Shown: positions 53,646 to 62,662, counted from the stretch's first letter. The stretch: 64,000 nt of DNA from Burkholderia sp. BCC0506 (GCF_902833145.1 NZ_CADFEN010000001.1:497994-561993), one strand, 5' to 3'. Program-made: numbers and translations. The notes: generated from the letters alone by a model not told the origin.

Positions 53646-54457
53646 GCGAACTTCTCTCTTCCTCCCAGGCGCTCGAACCCGGCGTCGGCGCCGGCGCGGT
53701 GCACGACGCGTACGCCCGCTTCGATTTCTCGCTCGATGCGGGCATCGCGCGGCGGGCGGCGATCGGCCTCGTCGTGCTCGCGACCGATCACACGATCGAA
53801 TACGAGTGGCGGCGTCTGCTCACCCTCGACGGCGTCGCGTTCTACGAAAGCCGGATCGCGAATTCGGCCGAGATCACCGCCGAGACGCTCGCGCGGATGG
53901 ACGGCGGGATCCGCGCCGCGGTCGAACTGATCCGGCCGGGCGAGCGCCTCGACGTCGTCGCGTTCGGCTGCACGTCGGCCTCGATGGTGCTCGGCGAGGA
54001 GCGCGTATTCGAGCGCATCCGCGAGGCGCGGCCCGGCGTCGCGTGCACCACACCGATTACCGCCGCGCGGATCGCGCTGACGACGCTCGGCGCGCGCGGC
54101 GTCGCGCTGCTGACGCCGTACGAACGCGCGATCAACGATGCGATGGCCGCGTACCTGCGCGCCCGCGGCGTCGATATCGTGCGAGTGGGCTCGTTCGAGC
54201 ACCGCGACGACAACGAGGTCGCCCGGATCGAGCGCGCGTCGATCGAGCACGCGGTATTGACGCTCGCCGCCGATCCGGCCGTCGATGCGGTATTCGTGTC
54301 GTGCACGAGCCTTCGCATCGTCGATGCGCTGGCCGACATCGAAGCGCGGGCGGGCAAACCCGTGCTGTCGAGCAACCATGCGCTCGCGTGGCACGCGTTG
54401 CGGCTCGCGGGTATCGACGATCCCGTGCCGGGCTTCGGCAGCCTGCTGATGCGGTGA
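53642..54457 (+). CDS. Asp/Glu racemase-superfamily protein (maleate isomerase/AMDase-like)
   Basis: A 271-residue two-lobed enzyme. FGCTSASMVLGEE near residue 105 and VFVSCTSLRIVDALADIE near 218 supply the two active-site cysteines of the cysteine-type racemase/isomerase superfamily; PITAARIALTTLGARGVALLTPY is typical of the maleate isomerase, arylmalonate decarboxylase and EutA branch. It could racemise or isomerise the compound oxidised by the DadA-type enzyme. ATG 53642 overlaps the dadA stop by four bases. The exact reaction is unknown. Confidence 0.8.
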   Translation: MSELLSSSQALEPGVGAGAVHDAYARFDFSLDAGIARRAAIGLVVLATDHTIEYEWRRLLTLDGVAFYESRIANSAEITAETLARMDGGIRAAVELIRPGERLDVVAFGCTSASMVLGEERVFERIREARPGVACTTPITAARIALTTLGARGVALLTPYERAINDAMAAYLRARGVDIVRVGSFEHRDDNEVARIERASIEHAVLTLAADPAVDAVFVSCTSLRIVDALADIEARAGKPVLSSNHALAWHALRLAGIDDPVPGFGSLLMR

Positions 54458-54548
54458 TGCGTGGCGTGTTCATGTAAAAAAGCCGCGCGCAGGCGAATGG
54501 CCGATGGATAATGACGCGCGGTGACAACAGGTGGAACCAGGAGACGAG

Positions 54549-55250
54549 ATGTCGACTTCCGTTATGGCTGGCCGGGAGACCGCGGCGCCGACGCGCACGG
54601 GCCTCACGGTCAACGAGATTTACGAGCAGCTGAAGCAGATGGCCGTGCTGTACAAGATTCGTCCGGGCGAGCGGTTCAACGAGCTGGAGCTCGCCGAGCG
54701 CTTCAACGTGAGTCGCACGCCGATTCGCGAGGCGCTGAACCGGCTCGTTGCCGAAAACCTGCTGGTGTTCGTGCCGAACCGCGGTTTCTTCATTCGGGAA
54801 CTGGAGGGGAAGGATGTGTTCGATCTGTTCGAATTGCGCCGCTCGATCGAGACGACCGCGGTGACGCTCGCGTGCGAGCGCGCGTCGGACAACGACATCA
54901 AGGCGCTGCGCCGCTTCTGGAAGCAGGTGATGAAGAATGCCGCGCGGATGTCGTCGGCCGAGCTGGTCGTCAAGGACGAGCAGTTTCACCTGGAGCTCGC
55001 CGCGCTGTCGGGCAATGCCGAGATCGGACGGGTGCTGCAAGGGATCAACGCGCGAATTCATTACGTGCGGTGGGTCGATGTCGATCAGCGGCGCAACGAG
55101 GCGTTTACCGAGCATCTCGAGATTCTCGACGCGCTCGCCGAACGCGATGCCGCGCGTTGCGCGACGCTGACCGACACGCATATCCGCTGGCGGATGGAGG
55201 AGATCACGCGCGTCGTGCAGGCGAGCGTCGTCAAGCTGTACGCAAAATAA
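54549..55250 (+). CDS. GntR-family regulator, FadR/FCD subfamily
   Basis: A 233-residue regulator. Residues about 20-85 form the winged helix (IRPGERFNELELAERFNVSRTPIREALNRL), followed by an all-helical FCD domain with metal-type residues in DEQFHLELAALSGN and TEHLEILDALAERD. GGAG precedes ATG 54549. It ends the ridA operon side and sits before the rhamnosyltransferase and rhamnose genes; either set, or the divergent transporter, could be its target. The FCD domain usually binds a small carboxylate. Confidence 0.87.
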   Translation: MSTSVMAGRETAAPTRTGLTVNEIYEQLKQMAVLYKIRPGERFNELELAERFNVSRTPIREALNRLVAENLLVFVPNRGFFIRELEGKDVFDLFELRRSIETTAVTLACERASDNDIKALRRFWKQVMKNAARMSSAELVVKDEQFHLELAALSGNAEIGRVLQGINARIHYVRWVDVDQRRNEAFTEHLEILDALAERDAARCATLTDTHIRWRMEEITRVVQASVVKLYAK

Positions 55251-55369
55251 CGAAAGGCCGGCGGGCAGGGCAGCGCCGGTCGACGAGACAAGCAGTCGTG
55301 CAAAGGAGGACGAGCCGCCCGGATCGACCGGCGCGGCGCATCGCTACTTGATCGTCACGAGGTGCCGTC

Positions 55370-56254
55370 ATGACACACGGTACGTTGGTCACGCTGTACA
55401 AGCCTTCCGCGGCGCAGATCGAGCATGTGCTGACCTTGCCCGCGAAAAGCCCCGTCGTCGTCGCGGTCGACAATTCGCCCGTCGCCGATCGCGTGCTGTA
55501 TGCGCGGCTCGCGGCAGGCGGCGTCGACGTGATCGCGAATCACAATCGAGGCGGCATCGCCGGGGCGTTCAACGCCGGCGTCGAATTCCTGATCGGCCGA
55601 GGCTGCGACGTCTTCTTCATCTTCGATCAGGATTCGCACGTTCCGGACGACTATTTCGATCGCATGCTGGCCGGCTGCGCGCGGGTGGGCGACAGCCGCT
55701 TCCTGGTCGGCCCGCGGATCTTCAACCGCAATTTTCAGCGCGACCTGCCGTTGTTCACGGTGCGCCGCTGGTCCGCGCAGATCACGCCGATCCACGGCGG
55801 CGCGCACGGCCTGCTGTCGTGCTCGATCATCATCTCGTCGGGCACCGCGATTTCGCTCGACGCGTATCGCGCGCTCGGCCGCTTTCGCGAGGACTTCTTC
55901 ATCGACCACGTCGACGCGGAATACTGCATGCGCGCGCAGGCGCATGGCGTGCCGGTGCGCGTCAACGCCGACGTGTCGCTGCCGCACGAACTCGGCAGCC
56001 CGTCCGCGCAGCAGCACTGGCCGCGCGTCGAGATATTCGATCAGAGCGCGCTGCGCCACTACTATGCGGCGCGCAACTGCATCCTCGTCGCGCGCGACTA
56101 CTGGCGGCGCTATCCGGCCATGCTGCTGATCAATCTCATCACGCTCAAGCACGTCGCGTTCGTGCTGCTGCATGCGCGCAACAAGCGCCTGAAGCTGAAG
56201 GCCATCTATTGCGGCGTGACGGACGGGCTGCGGGGCCGGTACGGCCGCGTGTGA
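55370..56254 (+). CDS. RhlC-like rhamnosyltransferase, GT2 family
   Basis: A 294-residue glycosyltransferase. VVVAVDNSP near residue 30, ANHNRGGIAGAFNAGVE, FIFDQDSHVPDDYFDRM (DxDS-type metal-binding site), ISSGTAISLDAYRALGRFREDFFIDHVDAEYCMRAQA and the C-terminal GVTDGLRGRYGR follow the RhlC/WbbL rhamnosyltransferase pattern. It would move L-rhamnose from dTDP-L-rhamnose to a lipid or glycan. No rhlA or rhlB is adjacent. GAGG precedes ATG 55370. It stands between a GntR gene and an L-rhamnose degradation operon, an unusual neighbourhood; the rmlACDB operon about 10 kb away could supply the donor. Confidence 0.8.
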   Translation: MTHGTLVTLYKPSAAQIEHVLTLPAKSPVVVAVDNSPVADRVLYARLAAGGVDVIANHNRGGIAGAFNAGVEFLIGRGCDVFFIFDQDSHVPDDYFDRMLAGCARVGDSRFLVGPRIFNRNFQRDLPLFTVRRWSAQITPIHGGAHGLLSCSIIISSGTAISLDAYRALGRFREDFFIDHVDAEYCMRAQAHGVPVRVNADVSLPHELGSPSAQQHWPRVEIFDQSALRHYYAARNCILVARDYWRRYPAMLLINLITLKHVAFVLLHARNKRLKLKAIYCGVTDGLRGRYGRV

Positions 56255-56334
56255 CGCGCGCGGTATGGCGCCATATCGAGGCACGAGGATTGCACCACAT
56301 AATTTGGAGTTCTTATCATGAAGAGGAATTCGCG

Positions 56335-57270
56335 ATGACCCAGACCACGCCGATTCACCGCCGCTATACGGGCGCGTTCTCCGTCGCGCCGACGATCTTC
56401 ACCGAAACGGGCGAGATCGACATGCCGGGCCAGAAGCGCTGTGTCGACTTCATCATCGACGCGGGAGCGGACGGCCTTTGCATCCTGGCCAACTACTCGG
56501 AGCAGTTCTCGCTGACCGACGACGAGCGCGAACGGCTCATCGCGGCGATCCTCGAGCACGTGGCGGGGCGCGTACCGGTGATCGTGACGACCACGCACTT
56601 CAATCCGACTATCTGCGCGGCGCGCAGCCGCGCCGCGCAGGCGGCCGGTGCGGCGATGGTGATGGTGATGCCGCCGTACCACGGCGCGACGATCCGCTGC
56701 GGCGAGGCCGCGATCGAACAGTTCTACGCGACGCTCTCCGACGCGATCGCTATTCCGATCATGTACCAGGACGCGCCGATGAGCGGCACGCAGGTATCGG
56801 CCGCGTTTCTGGCGCGCCTCGCGCACACGATTCCGAACCTGCGCTATTTCAAGATCGAGGTACCGCAATCGGCGTCGAAGCTGCGCGAGCTGATCTCGCT
56901 GGGCGGCGACGCGATCGAAGGGCCGTTCGACGGCGAGGAAGCGATCACGCTGCTCGCCGATCTCGATGCGGGCGCGACCGGCAGCATCCTCGGCGGCGGC
57001 TATCCGGACGGGCTGCGGCCGATTCTCGCCGCGTATCTCGCCGGGCAGCGTGACGAGGCGGTCGCACGCTACGAGCGATGGCTGCCGCTGATCAATTACG
57101 AGAACCGTCAGGCCGGCCTGCTCGCGGCGAAGGCGCTGATGAAGGAGGGCGGCGTGATTGCATCGGACGCGCCGCGCCGGCCGCTCGCGCCGCTGCATCC
57201 GGCGACGCGCGCGGGCCTGATCGAAATCGCGCGACGGCTCGACGCGCTGGTGCTGCGCTGGGCACGCTGA
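56335..57270 (+). CDS. DHDPS-family aldolase of rhamnose pathway
   Basis: A 311-residue class I aldolase of the DapA/N-acetylneuraminate lyase superfamily. IIDAGADGLCILANYSEQFSL replaces the GTTGE loop of DapA, so it is not a dihydrodipicolinate synthase. The proton-relay Tyr lies in PIMYQDAP and the Schiff-base Lys in RYFKIEVPQ. With the RhmD gene next, the likely substrate is 2-keto-3-deoxy-L-rhamnonate, giving pyruvate and L-lactaldehyde. A dehydratase role is also known in this fold. AGAGGA precedes ATG 56335; the gap to the next gene is 104 bases. Confidence 0.75.
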   Translation: MTQTTPIHRRYTGAFSVAPTIFTETGEIDMPGQKRCVDFIIDAGADGLCILANYSEQFSLTDDERERLIAAILEHVAGRVPVIVTTTHFNPTICAARSRAAQAAGAAMVMVMPPYHGATIRCGEAAIEQFYATLSDAIAIPIMYQDAPMSGTQVSAAFLARLAHTIPNLRYFKIEVPQSASKLRELISLGGDAIEGPFDGEEAITLLADLDAGATGSILGGGYPDGLRPILAAYLAGQRDEAVARYERWLPLINYENRQAGLLAAKALMKEGGVIASDAPRRPLAPLHPATRAGLIEIARRLDALVLRWAR

Positions 57271-57374
57271 CGCGACGGCCTCGCGGTACGACGTTGAGAT
57301 ATCCGCCGCCACCCGCGCGCACGACGCGTACGAGCGGCCTCCGCACTCGATGACCCAACCAAGGAACCCGAAGA

Positions 57375-58553
57375 ATGAGCATGCCGACGATACGCGCGGT
57401 TCGCGCGCTGACGGTGCGCGGTGGCGGCGCCGACTACCACGATCAGGATGCCGGCCACTGGATCGACGACCACATTGCGACGCCGATGTCGCGCTACCCC
57501 GAATACCGGCAGAGCCGCCAGTCGTTCGGCATCAACGTGCTCGGCACGCTCGTGATCGAAGTCGAGGCCAGCGACGGTACGGTCGGCTTTGCGGTGACGA
57601 CCGGCGGTGAGATCGGCGCGTTCATCGTCGAGCGGCATCTCGCGCGCTTCATCGAAGGGCAGCGCGTGACCGACATCGAGAAGATGTGGGATCAGATGTT
57701 CCACGCGACGCTGTACTACGGGCGCAAGGGTGTCGTGCTCAATGCGATCTCCGGCGTCGATCTCGCGCTGTGGGATCTGCTCGCGAAGGTCCGGCAGGAG
57801 CCCGTGCACCAGTTGCTCGGTGGCAAGGTGCGCGACGAGCTCGAGTTCTACGCGACCGGCGCGCGGCCCGATCTCGCGAAGGAGATGGGCTTCATCGGCG
57901 GCAAGCTGCCGTTGCATCACGGTCCGGCCGAGGGCGAGGCCGGCCTGCGCCGCAATCTCGACGCGCTCGCCGACATGCGTTCGCGTGTCGGCGCCGATTT
58001 CTGGCTGATGCTCGACTGCTGGATGAGCCTCGACGTGCCGTATGCGACGCGGCTCGCGCACGACGCGCACGCGCTCGGCCTGAAATGGATCGAGGAATGC
58101 CTGCCGCCCGACGACTACTGGGGCTATGCGAAGCTGCGCCGCGACGTGCCGCGCGGCATGCTCGTCACGACCGGCGAGCACGAGGCGACCCGCTGGGGCT
58201 TCCGGATGCTGCTGGAGATGGAGTGCTGCGACATCATCCAGCCGGACGTGGGCTGGTGCGGCGGGCTCACCGAGCTGATCCGGATCTCGGCGCTCGCCGA
58301 CGCGCGCGGGGTGCTGGTGATTCCGCACGGGTCGTCGGTCTACAGCTATCACTTCGTCGCGACGCGGCACAACAGCCCGTTCGCCGAATTCCTGATGATG
58401 GCGCCGCAGGCCGATCGTGTCGTGCCGATGTTCGATCCGCTGCTGCTCGACGAGCCGGTGCCGGTCGGCGGGCGGATGAAGGTGCCCGACACCCCCGGCT
58501 TCGGCGTGCGCCTGAATCCGGACGTGCGCATGCAGCGCCCGTATGAACACTGA
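57375..58553 (+). CDS. rhmD: L-rhamnonate dehydratase
   Basis: A 392-residue mandelate-racemase/enolase family enzyme that follows E. coli RhmD almost throughout: [48 protein letters not shown] and [14 protein letters not shown] (metal-ligand acids), [27 protein letters not shown] and [13 protein letters not shown] (catalytic His). It removes water from L-rhamnonate to give 2-keto-3-deoxy-L-rhamnonate; related acids such as L-lyxonate are accepted by some members. It is the firmest family assignment in this operon and anchors the pathway reading. Confidence 0.92.
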   Translation: MSMPTIRAVRALTVRGGGADYHDQDAGHWIDDHIATPMSRYPEYRQSRQSFGINVLGTLVIEVEASDGTVGFAVTTGGEIGAFIVERHLARFIEGQRVTDIEKMWDQMFHATLYYGRKGVVLNAISGVDLALWDLLAKVRQEPVHQLLGGKVRDELEFYATGARPDLAKEMGFIGGKLPLHHGPAEGEAGLRRNLDALADMRSRVGADFWLMLDCWMSLDVPYATRLAHDAHALGLKWIEECLPPDDYWGYAKLRRDVPRGMLVTTGEHEATRWGFRMLLEMECCDIIQPDVGWCGGLTELIRISALADARGVLVIPHGSSVYSYHFVATRHNSPFAEFLMMAPQADRVVPMFDPLLLDEPVPVGGRMKVPDTPGFGVRLNPDVRMQRPYEH

Positions 58554-58646
58554 GCGCGGATACGTACACCCGCATCGCGATGCGGGCCGGCCGGAACGGC
58601 GGCGGCCGCGGCCGACGGTGCGGCGGGAGAAGGAGAGGAGGGCACA

Positions 58647-59435
58647 ATGACGCAGTTGCTCGAAGACAGGATCGTCGTCGTGACGGGCGGGTCGCGCGGA
58701 ATCGGCCGCGCGATCGCGCTGGCGTGTGCGCGGCACGGCGCCGACATCGTCGTCAACTACTGGACGAACCCGCTGCTGCCTGCGCAGGCCGATCACGAGA
58801 TCGACGCGCTCGTCGACGCGATCCGCGCGACGGGCCGCGACGCGCTCGCCGTGCCGGGCGACATCGCGCGGCCCGACACGGCAAGCGCGCTGGTCGCGGC
58901 GGCGGTCGAGCGATTCGGCCGGATCGACGTGCTCGCGAGCAACGCCGGAATCTGCCCGTTCCACGGCTTCCTGGACTTGCCGCCCGACCTGCTGCAACGA
59001 ACGATGGAAGTGAACCTGCACGGCGCGTTCTACGTGACCCAGGCCGCCGCCCGACAAATGGCCGCGCAAGGGCACGGCGGCGCGATCGTCGCGACCAGCT
59101 CGATCAGCGCGCTCGTCGGCGGCGGCATGCAGACGCACTACACGCCGACCAAGGCCGGCGTCCATGCGCTGATGCAGTCGTGCGCGGTCGCGCTCGCGCC
59201 GCATCGGATTCGCTGCAATTCGGTGCTGCCCGGCACGATCCGGACCGAGATCAACGACGACGATCTCGCCGCGCCCGGCAAGACCGAGTACTTCGAGCGC
59301 CGGATCCCGCTCGGCCGCCTCGGCGAGCCGGACGACGTCGCCGACTGCGTCGTGTTTCTCGCGTCCGACATGGCGCGCTACGTGAACGGCGCCGCGCTGC
59401 TCGTCGACGGCGGCCTGTACGTGAACCTGCAGTGA
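58647..59435 (+). CDS. SDR sugar dehydrogenase, probable L-rhamnose 1-dehydrogenase
   Basis: A 262-residue classical SDR: cofactor motif [15 protein letters not shown] in [11 protein letters not shown], catalytic Ser in ATSSISA and HYTPTKAG as the YxxxK pair. VVNYWTN after the second strand suggests NADP use is possible, because no Asp follows the strand. By position between the dehydratase and mutarotase it should oxidise L-rhamnose to the lactone. The ATG at 58647 is preceded by GGAGAGGAGG. It lies 17 bases before rhaM. Confidence 0.82.
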   Translation: MTQLLEDRIVVVTGGSRGIGRAIALACARHGADIVVNYWTNPLLPAQADHEIDALVDAIRATGRDALAVPGDIARPDTASALVAAAVERFGRIDVLASNAGICPFHGFLDLPPDLLQRTMEVNLHGAFYVTQAAARQMAAQGHGGAIVATSSISALVGGGMQTHYTPTKAGVHALMQSCAVALAPHRIRCNSVLPGTIRTEINDDDLAAPGKTEYFERRIPLGRLGEPDDVADCVVFLASDMARYVNGAALLVDGGLYVNLQ

Positions 59436-59452
59436 AACGACGAGGCATGGCC

Positions 59453-59767
59453 ATGGAAACGATCGCTTTCAGGATGCGCCTGCACCCTGGCAAGCAGGAC
59501 GAATACCGGCGCCGGCACGACGCGATCTGGCCGGAGCTGGCCGACGCGCTTCGCGCGGCGGGCATCTCGGACTACTGGATCTTTCTCGACGACGACACCC
59601 ATCACCTGTTCGCCGTGCTCAAGCGGCCGGCCGATCACCGGATGGCGCAACTCGCCGAAACGGACGTGATGCGGCGCTGGTGGGCGTACATGGCCGACCT
59701 GATGGCGACCGGGCCCGACGGACGTCCGGTCGAGAAATCGCTGGAGCCGATGTTTCATCTGGAATGA
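59453..59767 (+). CDS. rhaM: L-rhamnose mutarotase
   Basis: A 104-residue protein, the same length as E. coli RhaM. The active-site His and Tyr positions are in [21 protein letters not shown] and [17 protein letters not shown], and the [14 protein letters not shown] block with a C-terminal PMFHLE completes the RhaM pattern. It interconverts alpha and beta anomers of L-rhamnose. ATG 59453 has GAGG seven bases upstream; ATG 59447 is too close to that site. Confidence 0.9.
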   Translation: METIAFRMRLHPGKQDEYRRRHDAIWPELADALRAAGISDYWIFLDDDTHHLFAVLKRPADHRMAQLAETDVMRRWWAYMADLMATGPDGRPVEKSLEPMFHLE

Positions 59768-59817
59768 GAACGGTCCCTTCGACGGATCGTCGCGTCGTAT
59801 CGACTCACGGAGCCCCC

Positions 59818-60714
59818 ATGCAGGTTGTCGATCCACATGTTCATTTCTGGGACGCCGACGCGCTGAGCTACGGCTGGCTCGATCGCGCCCGGCCGGCGTT
59901 CTCGGGCGCGGTCGCGGACTTGCCTCGCCGGTACCGGCCCGCGGACTTGCGCGCGGACGCCGGCGCCGATATCGACGTGCTGAAGGTCGTGCATGTCGAG
60001 GCGATCCACGATGCGTGGACGACACCGAGCGAAGTCGACTGGCTGCAGGCGCTTGCCGATGCGCCGGCGAGCGGCGGGATGCCGGACGGCATCGTCGCGG
60101 GCGTCGACCTGTTCGCGCCGGACGCACGCATCCGGCTCGCCGCCGCAGCAGCGCATCCCAACGTGCGCGGCATCCGGCAGGTGCTGAACCGGCATCCGGA
60201 TCCCTGGTACAACTATGTCGACGTCGACTATCTGGCCGAACCGCGCTGGCGGGAAAACTTCGGGATGCTGAGCGAGTTCGGCTTGTCGTTCGACCTGCAG
60301 TTGTACCCTTCGCAGGTCGGTGCCGCGCTCGCCGTCATCGACGCGCACCCCGACACGCCGGTGATCGTCAATCACACCGGCATGTTCGTCGACCGGACCA
60401 GCGTGCACGGCTGGCGCGAATGGCGCGACGGACTGCGCGGGCTCGCACGGCGGGCGAACGTGACGATGAAGCTGTCCGGGCTCGCGATGTTCGACCATCG
60501 CTGGACGGTCGAAAGCTTCCGCCCGTATGTGCTGGAGGCGATCGACGCGTTCGGCGCGGCGCGCTGCATGTTCGCGTCGAATTTCCCGGTCGATCGGCTC
60601 CATGCCGGCTATCCGGCGCTCTGGCACGCTTATGCGGCGATCGTCGCGGGCGCCGGCGACGATGAACGCGATGCGCTTTTCGTTCGCAATGCGCTGCGAA
60701 CTTACCGATTGTGA
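59818..60714 (+). CDS. COG3618-type amidohydrolase, probable sugar lactonase
   Basis: A 298-residue member of the amidohydrolase superfamily (Amidohydro_2). The metal-binding start is DPHVHFWD, the mid-barrel His lies in VNHTG and the late Asp region in MFASNFPVDRL. COG3618 includes L-fucono-1,5-lactonase and L-rhamnono-lactonase from Burkholderia-type sugar operons. Here it would open the lactone made by the SDR to give L-rhamnonate for RhmD. CGGAG precedes ATG 59818. It is the last gene of the operon and converges on the QOR2-like gene. Confidence 0.85.
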   Translation: MQVVDPHVHFWDADALSYGWLDRARPAFSGAVADLPRRYRPADLRADAGADIDVLKVVHVEAIHDAWTTPSEVDWLQALADAPASGGMPDGIVAGVDLFAPDARIRLAAAAAHPNVRGIRQVLNRHPDPWYNYVDVDYLAEPRWRENFGMLSEFGLSFDLQLYPSQVGAALAVIDAHPDTPVIVNHTGMFVDRTSVHGWREWRDGLRGLARRANVTMKLSGLAMFDHRWTVESFRPYVLEAIDAFGAARCMFASNFPVDRLHAGYPALWHAYAAIVAGAGDDERDALFVRNALRTYRL

Positions 60715-60813
60715 GCCGGGCGGCGGGTGTCGTCGCCGCAGCGCCCCGACGGCATCAGCCGTACGCGCACACAGCAGCGGTGCTGGATGATGCCGCCTCG
60801 GGGCCTGTTCGCG

Positions 60814-61668
60814 TCAATCGCGCAATGCGGTTGCGACGAGGTTCGCCAACGGTGTCGTGGGTCGACCGATCAGTCGCGCGAGGGCGCCGCCATCGTCGAA
60901 CAGCGCACCGCGCGAGGCGGCCACGTCGGCATCGGCCAGCAGGCTGGCAAGCTCGGGCGGCAGCCCCGCGCTCGTCAGCGCATCGGCATACGCGTCCGGC
61001 GCAAGATCGTTGTAAACGATGGTTTTTCCGGACTGCCGCGAAACCGCTTCGGCGAGTTGCGCGAGCGTGAACGCATCGTCTGCCGCCAGTTCATACGTTT
61101 TGCCGGCGTGGCCCTCCGTCGCCAGTACCACGGCGGCGGCCGCCGCATAGTCCTTGCGCGCGGCGGAAGAGAAGCGCCCGTCCTTCGCGGCCCCGATGAA
61201 CGCGCCGTGCTCGAGCGCCGCGGGCAGCGCCATCAGATGATTCTCGGTATACCAGCCATTGCGAAGGATGACGGCGGGGAGGCCCGACGCTGCGATGGCT
61301 TCTTCCGTCTGCCGGTGCTCGATCGCGAGTCGGGCGGGCGATGTGTCGGCGTGCAGCATGCTCGTATAGGCGAGCAACGAGACGCCGGCCTCCCGTGCTG
61401 CGTCGATCACCGCGCGATGCAGTGGCAGACGGCCGGTGACTTCCGTCGACGAGATCAGCAGAAGTTTGTCGACACCGACGAACGCGGTGGCGAGCGTTTC
61501 AGGCCGCGTGTAGTCGGCCTCGCGCACCACCACGCCGCGCTCGGCAAGGTCGCGCGCCCTGGCGGGATGCCTGACCGCCGCGACGATCCGCTCGGCCGGA
61601 ACGGTTTCAAGCAATGCGTCGATCACAAGGCGCCCGAGTTGCCCGGATGCTCCCGTTATTGCATACAT
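60814..61668 (-). CDS. QOR2/YtfG-like NAD(P)H:quinone oxidoreductase
   Basis: A 284-residue atypical SDR of the NmrA group: AITGASGQLGRLVIDALL for cofactor binding, AAVRHPARARDLAERGVVVREADY as the second strand, and RNGWYTENHL and GHAGKTYELA matching E. coli QOR2 (YtfG). It reduces quinones with NADPH under electrophile stress. ATG 61668 is aligned with the YtfG start; ATG 61674 is equally possible. It is divergent from an HxlR regulator, the same arrangement as ytfG/ytfH in E. coli. Confidence 0.88.
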   Translation of the reverse strand: MYAITGASGQLGRLVIDALLETVPAERIVAAVRHPARARDLAERGVVVREADYTRPETLATAFVGVDKLLLISSTEVTGRLPLHRAVIDAAREAGVSLLAYTSMLHADTSPARLAIEHRQTEEAIAASGLPAVILRNGWYTENHLMALPAALEHGAFIGAAKDGRFSSAARKDYAAAAAVVLATEGHAGKTYELAADDAFTLAQLAEAVSRQSGKTIVYNDLAPDAYADALTSAGLPPELASLLADADVAASRGALFDDGGALARLIGRPTTPLANLVATALRD

Positions 61669-61715
61669 GTCCATGCTCTCCCAGAGTCGGTAGGTGAGGC
61701 TCCAAGTGTAGAGTC

Positions 61716-61770
61716 GATGGTTTCCGTTGGAAACCATCTATCTATCGGTTACCATCATTTTCAAGTAACC
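61716..61770. promoter_or_regulatory. operator palindromes between QOR2-like gene and HxlR gene
   Basis: GATGGTTTCC (61716-61725) and GGAAACCATC (61729-61738) form a perfect 10-bp-arm palindrome around GTT. A second pair, GGTTAC (61747-61752) and GTAACC (61765-61770), follows. ATGGAAACCA recurs at the HxlR start codon. The 104-bp divergent gap is thus almost filled with symmetric sites, fitting autoregulated repression by the HxlR dimer. Confidence 0.7.
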
Positions 61771-61772
61771 AA

Positions 61773-62144
61773 ATGGAAACCACCCGTGGGGCGACGATGG
61801 GTTTGAGAATGCGAAAGAAGGTGGAGCCGCTTCCCGGCTGTCCGATGTCGAAATGCATGGCGCTGATCGGCGGCCTGTGGACGCCCGAGCTGATCTGGTG
61901 CCTGAGCAACGGCCCGCGCCGGTTTTCGGAGCTGCGGCGCGACAACCCGACCATCACCGCGAAGGTGCTGACCGGCCGGTTGCGCGATCTCGAGGAGCGG
62001 GGTGTGATCCGGCGGAGTGTGCTGCCGACGTCGCCGCCGTCCGTGGAATACGAGCTGACGTCGCTGGGTCAGGAACTGCTGCCGGCGATTACGTCGATCG
62101 TGGAGGTCGGGTCGCGGCTGCTGCTGCGTGACCGGCCGCGCTAG
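61773..62144 (+). CDS. HxlR-family transcriptional regulator
   Basis: A 123-residue winged-helix regulator of the HxlR/DUF24 class. CPMSKCMALIGGLWTPELIWCLSNGPRRFSELRRD is the family opening, and ITAKVLTGRLRDLEERGVIRR the recognition helix and wing. Three cysteines in the first 45 residues could sense electrophiles or quinones, as in QorR and HypR. ATG 61773 is inside the repeated operator half-site; ATG 61797 is an alternative. It probably represses itself and the divergent oxidoreductase. Confidence 0.88.
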   Translation: METTRGATMGLRMRKKVEPLPGCPMSKCMALIGGLWTPELIWCLSNGPRRFSELRRDNPTITAKVLTGRLRDLEERGVIRRSVLPTSPPSVEYELTSLGQELLPAITSIVEVGSRLLLRDRPR

Positions 62145-62347
62145 CCATCCGCAACCAGGCCGAGAACCAGCGCTTCACCGAGATTGGTCGAGGCGATGAC
62201 GGGCGCTGGGGAAACGATTTCACGCGACACGTTGCCCGCCGGGCGAAGCGCACAGCCCACGATCATGGCAAGCGGGTCGCGGCTCGACGGTCCGGCCAGC
62301 AGCCCGCTCGCCGCAATCAAGCCGCCCGATCATGCCGGCGCAACGCT

Positions 62348-62662
62348 TTACGCGTCTTTCAGCCAGGGCATTTCCACCGGCGACACGACCAGTTGCCGGA
62401 ATTCGCGTTTCAGATCGAAGATGAATCCGACCAGGATCATCGAGTCGGCGTAAGGAATCGGAAAGACCTGCGGATTTTCCGGGGTACGCAGCGGGCGCTC
62501 CGGCGTGTCCGCGGTCGCCGCGGCGTTTTCGCGAACGCTTTCCAGGTCGTCTGCCATGGCCGGGCCACCGGCTTTCAGCACGCGGCTACGCAGATCGCTG
62601 AAGGGTTCGATGCGCGCGGCGTCTTCGTGGTACTCGGGCACTTCATAAACGAACCAGGACAT
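62348..62662 (-). CDS. hypothetical protein, 104 residues
   Basis: I do not recognise the family. ATG 62662 follows GGGAGACGACA, a good ribosome site, which supports coding. The sequence begins SWFVYEVPEYHEDAARIEPF, has an Ala/Glu-rich, Pro-rich middle and a C-terminal DLKREFRQLVV helix; there is no signal peptide or membrane segment. It lies between the HxlR gene, which converges on it, and a transketolase read in the same direction. The 200 bases between it and the HxlR stop hold no convincing gene. Confidence 0.6.
   Translation of the reverse strand: MSWFVYEVPEYHEDAARIEPFSDLRSRVLKAGGPAMADDLESVRENAAATADTPERPLRTPENPQVFPIPYADSMILVGFIFDLKREFRQLVVSPVEMPWLKDA

Noticed and set aside
62145-62347. 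Minus-strand open stretch ending at the HxlR stop
   Set aside because: About 60 codons without a good start or ribosome site and no family resemblance.
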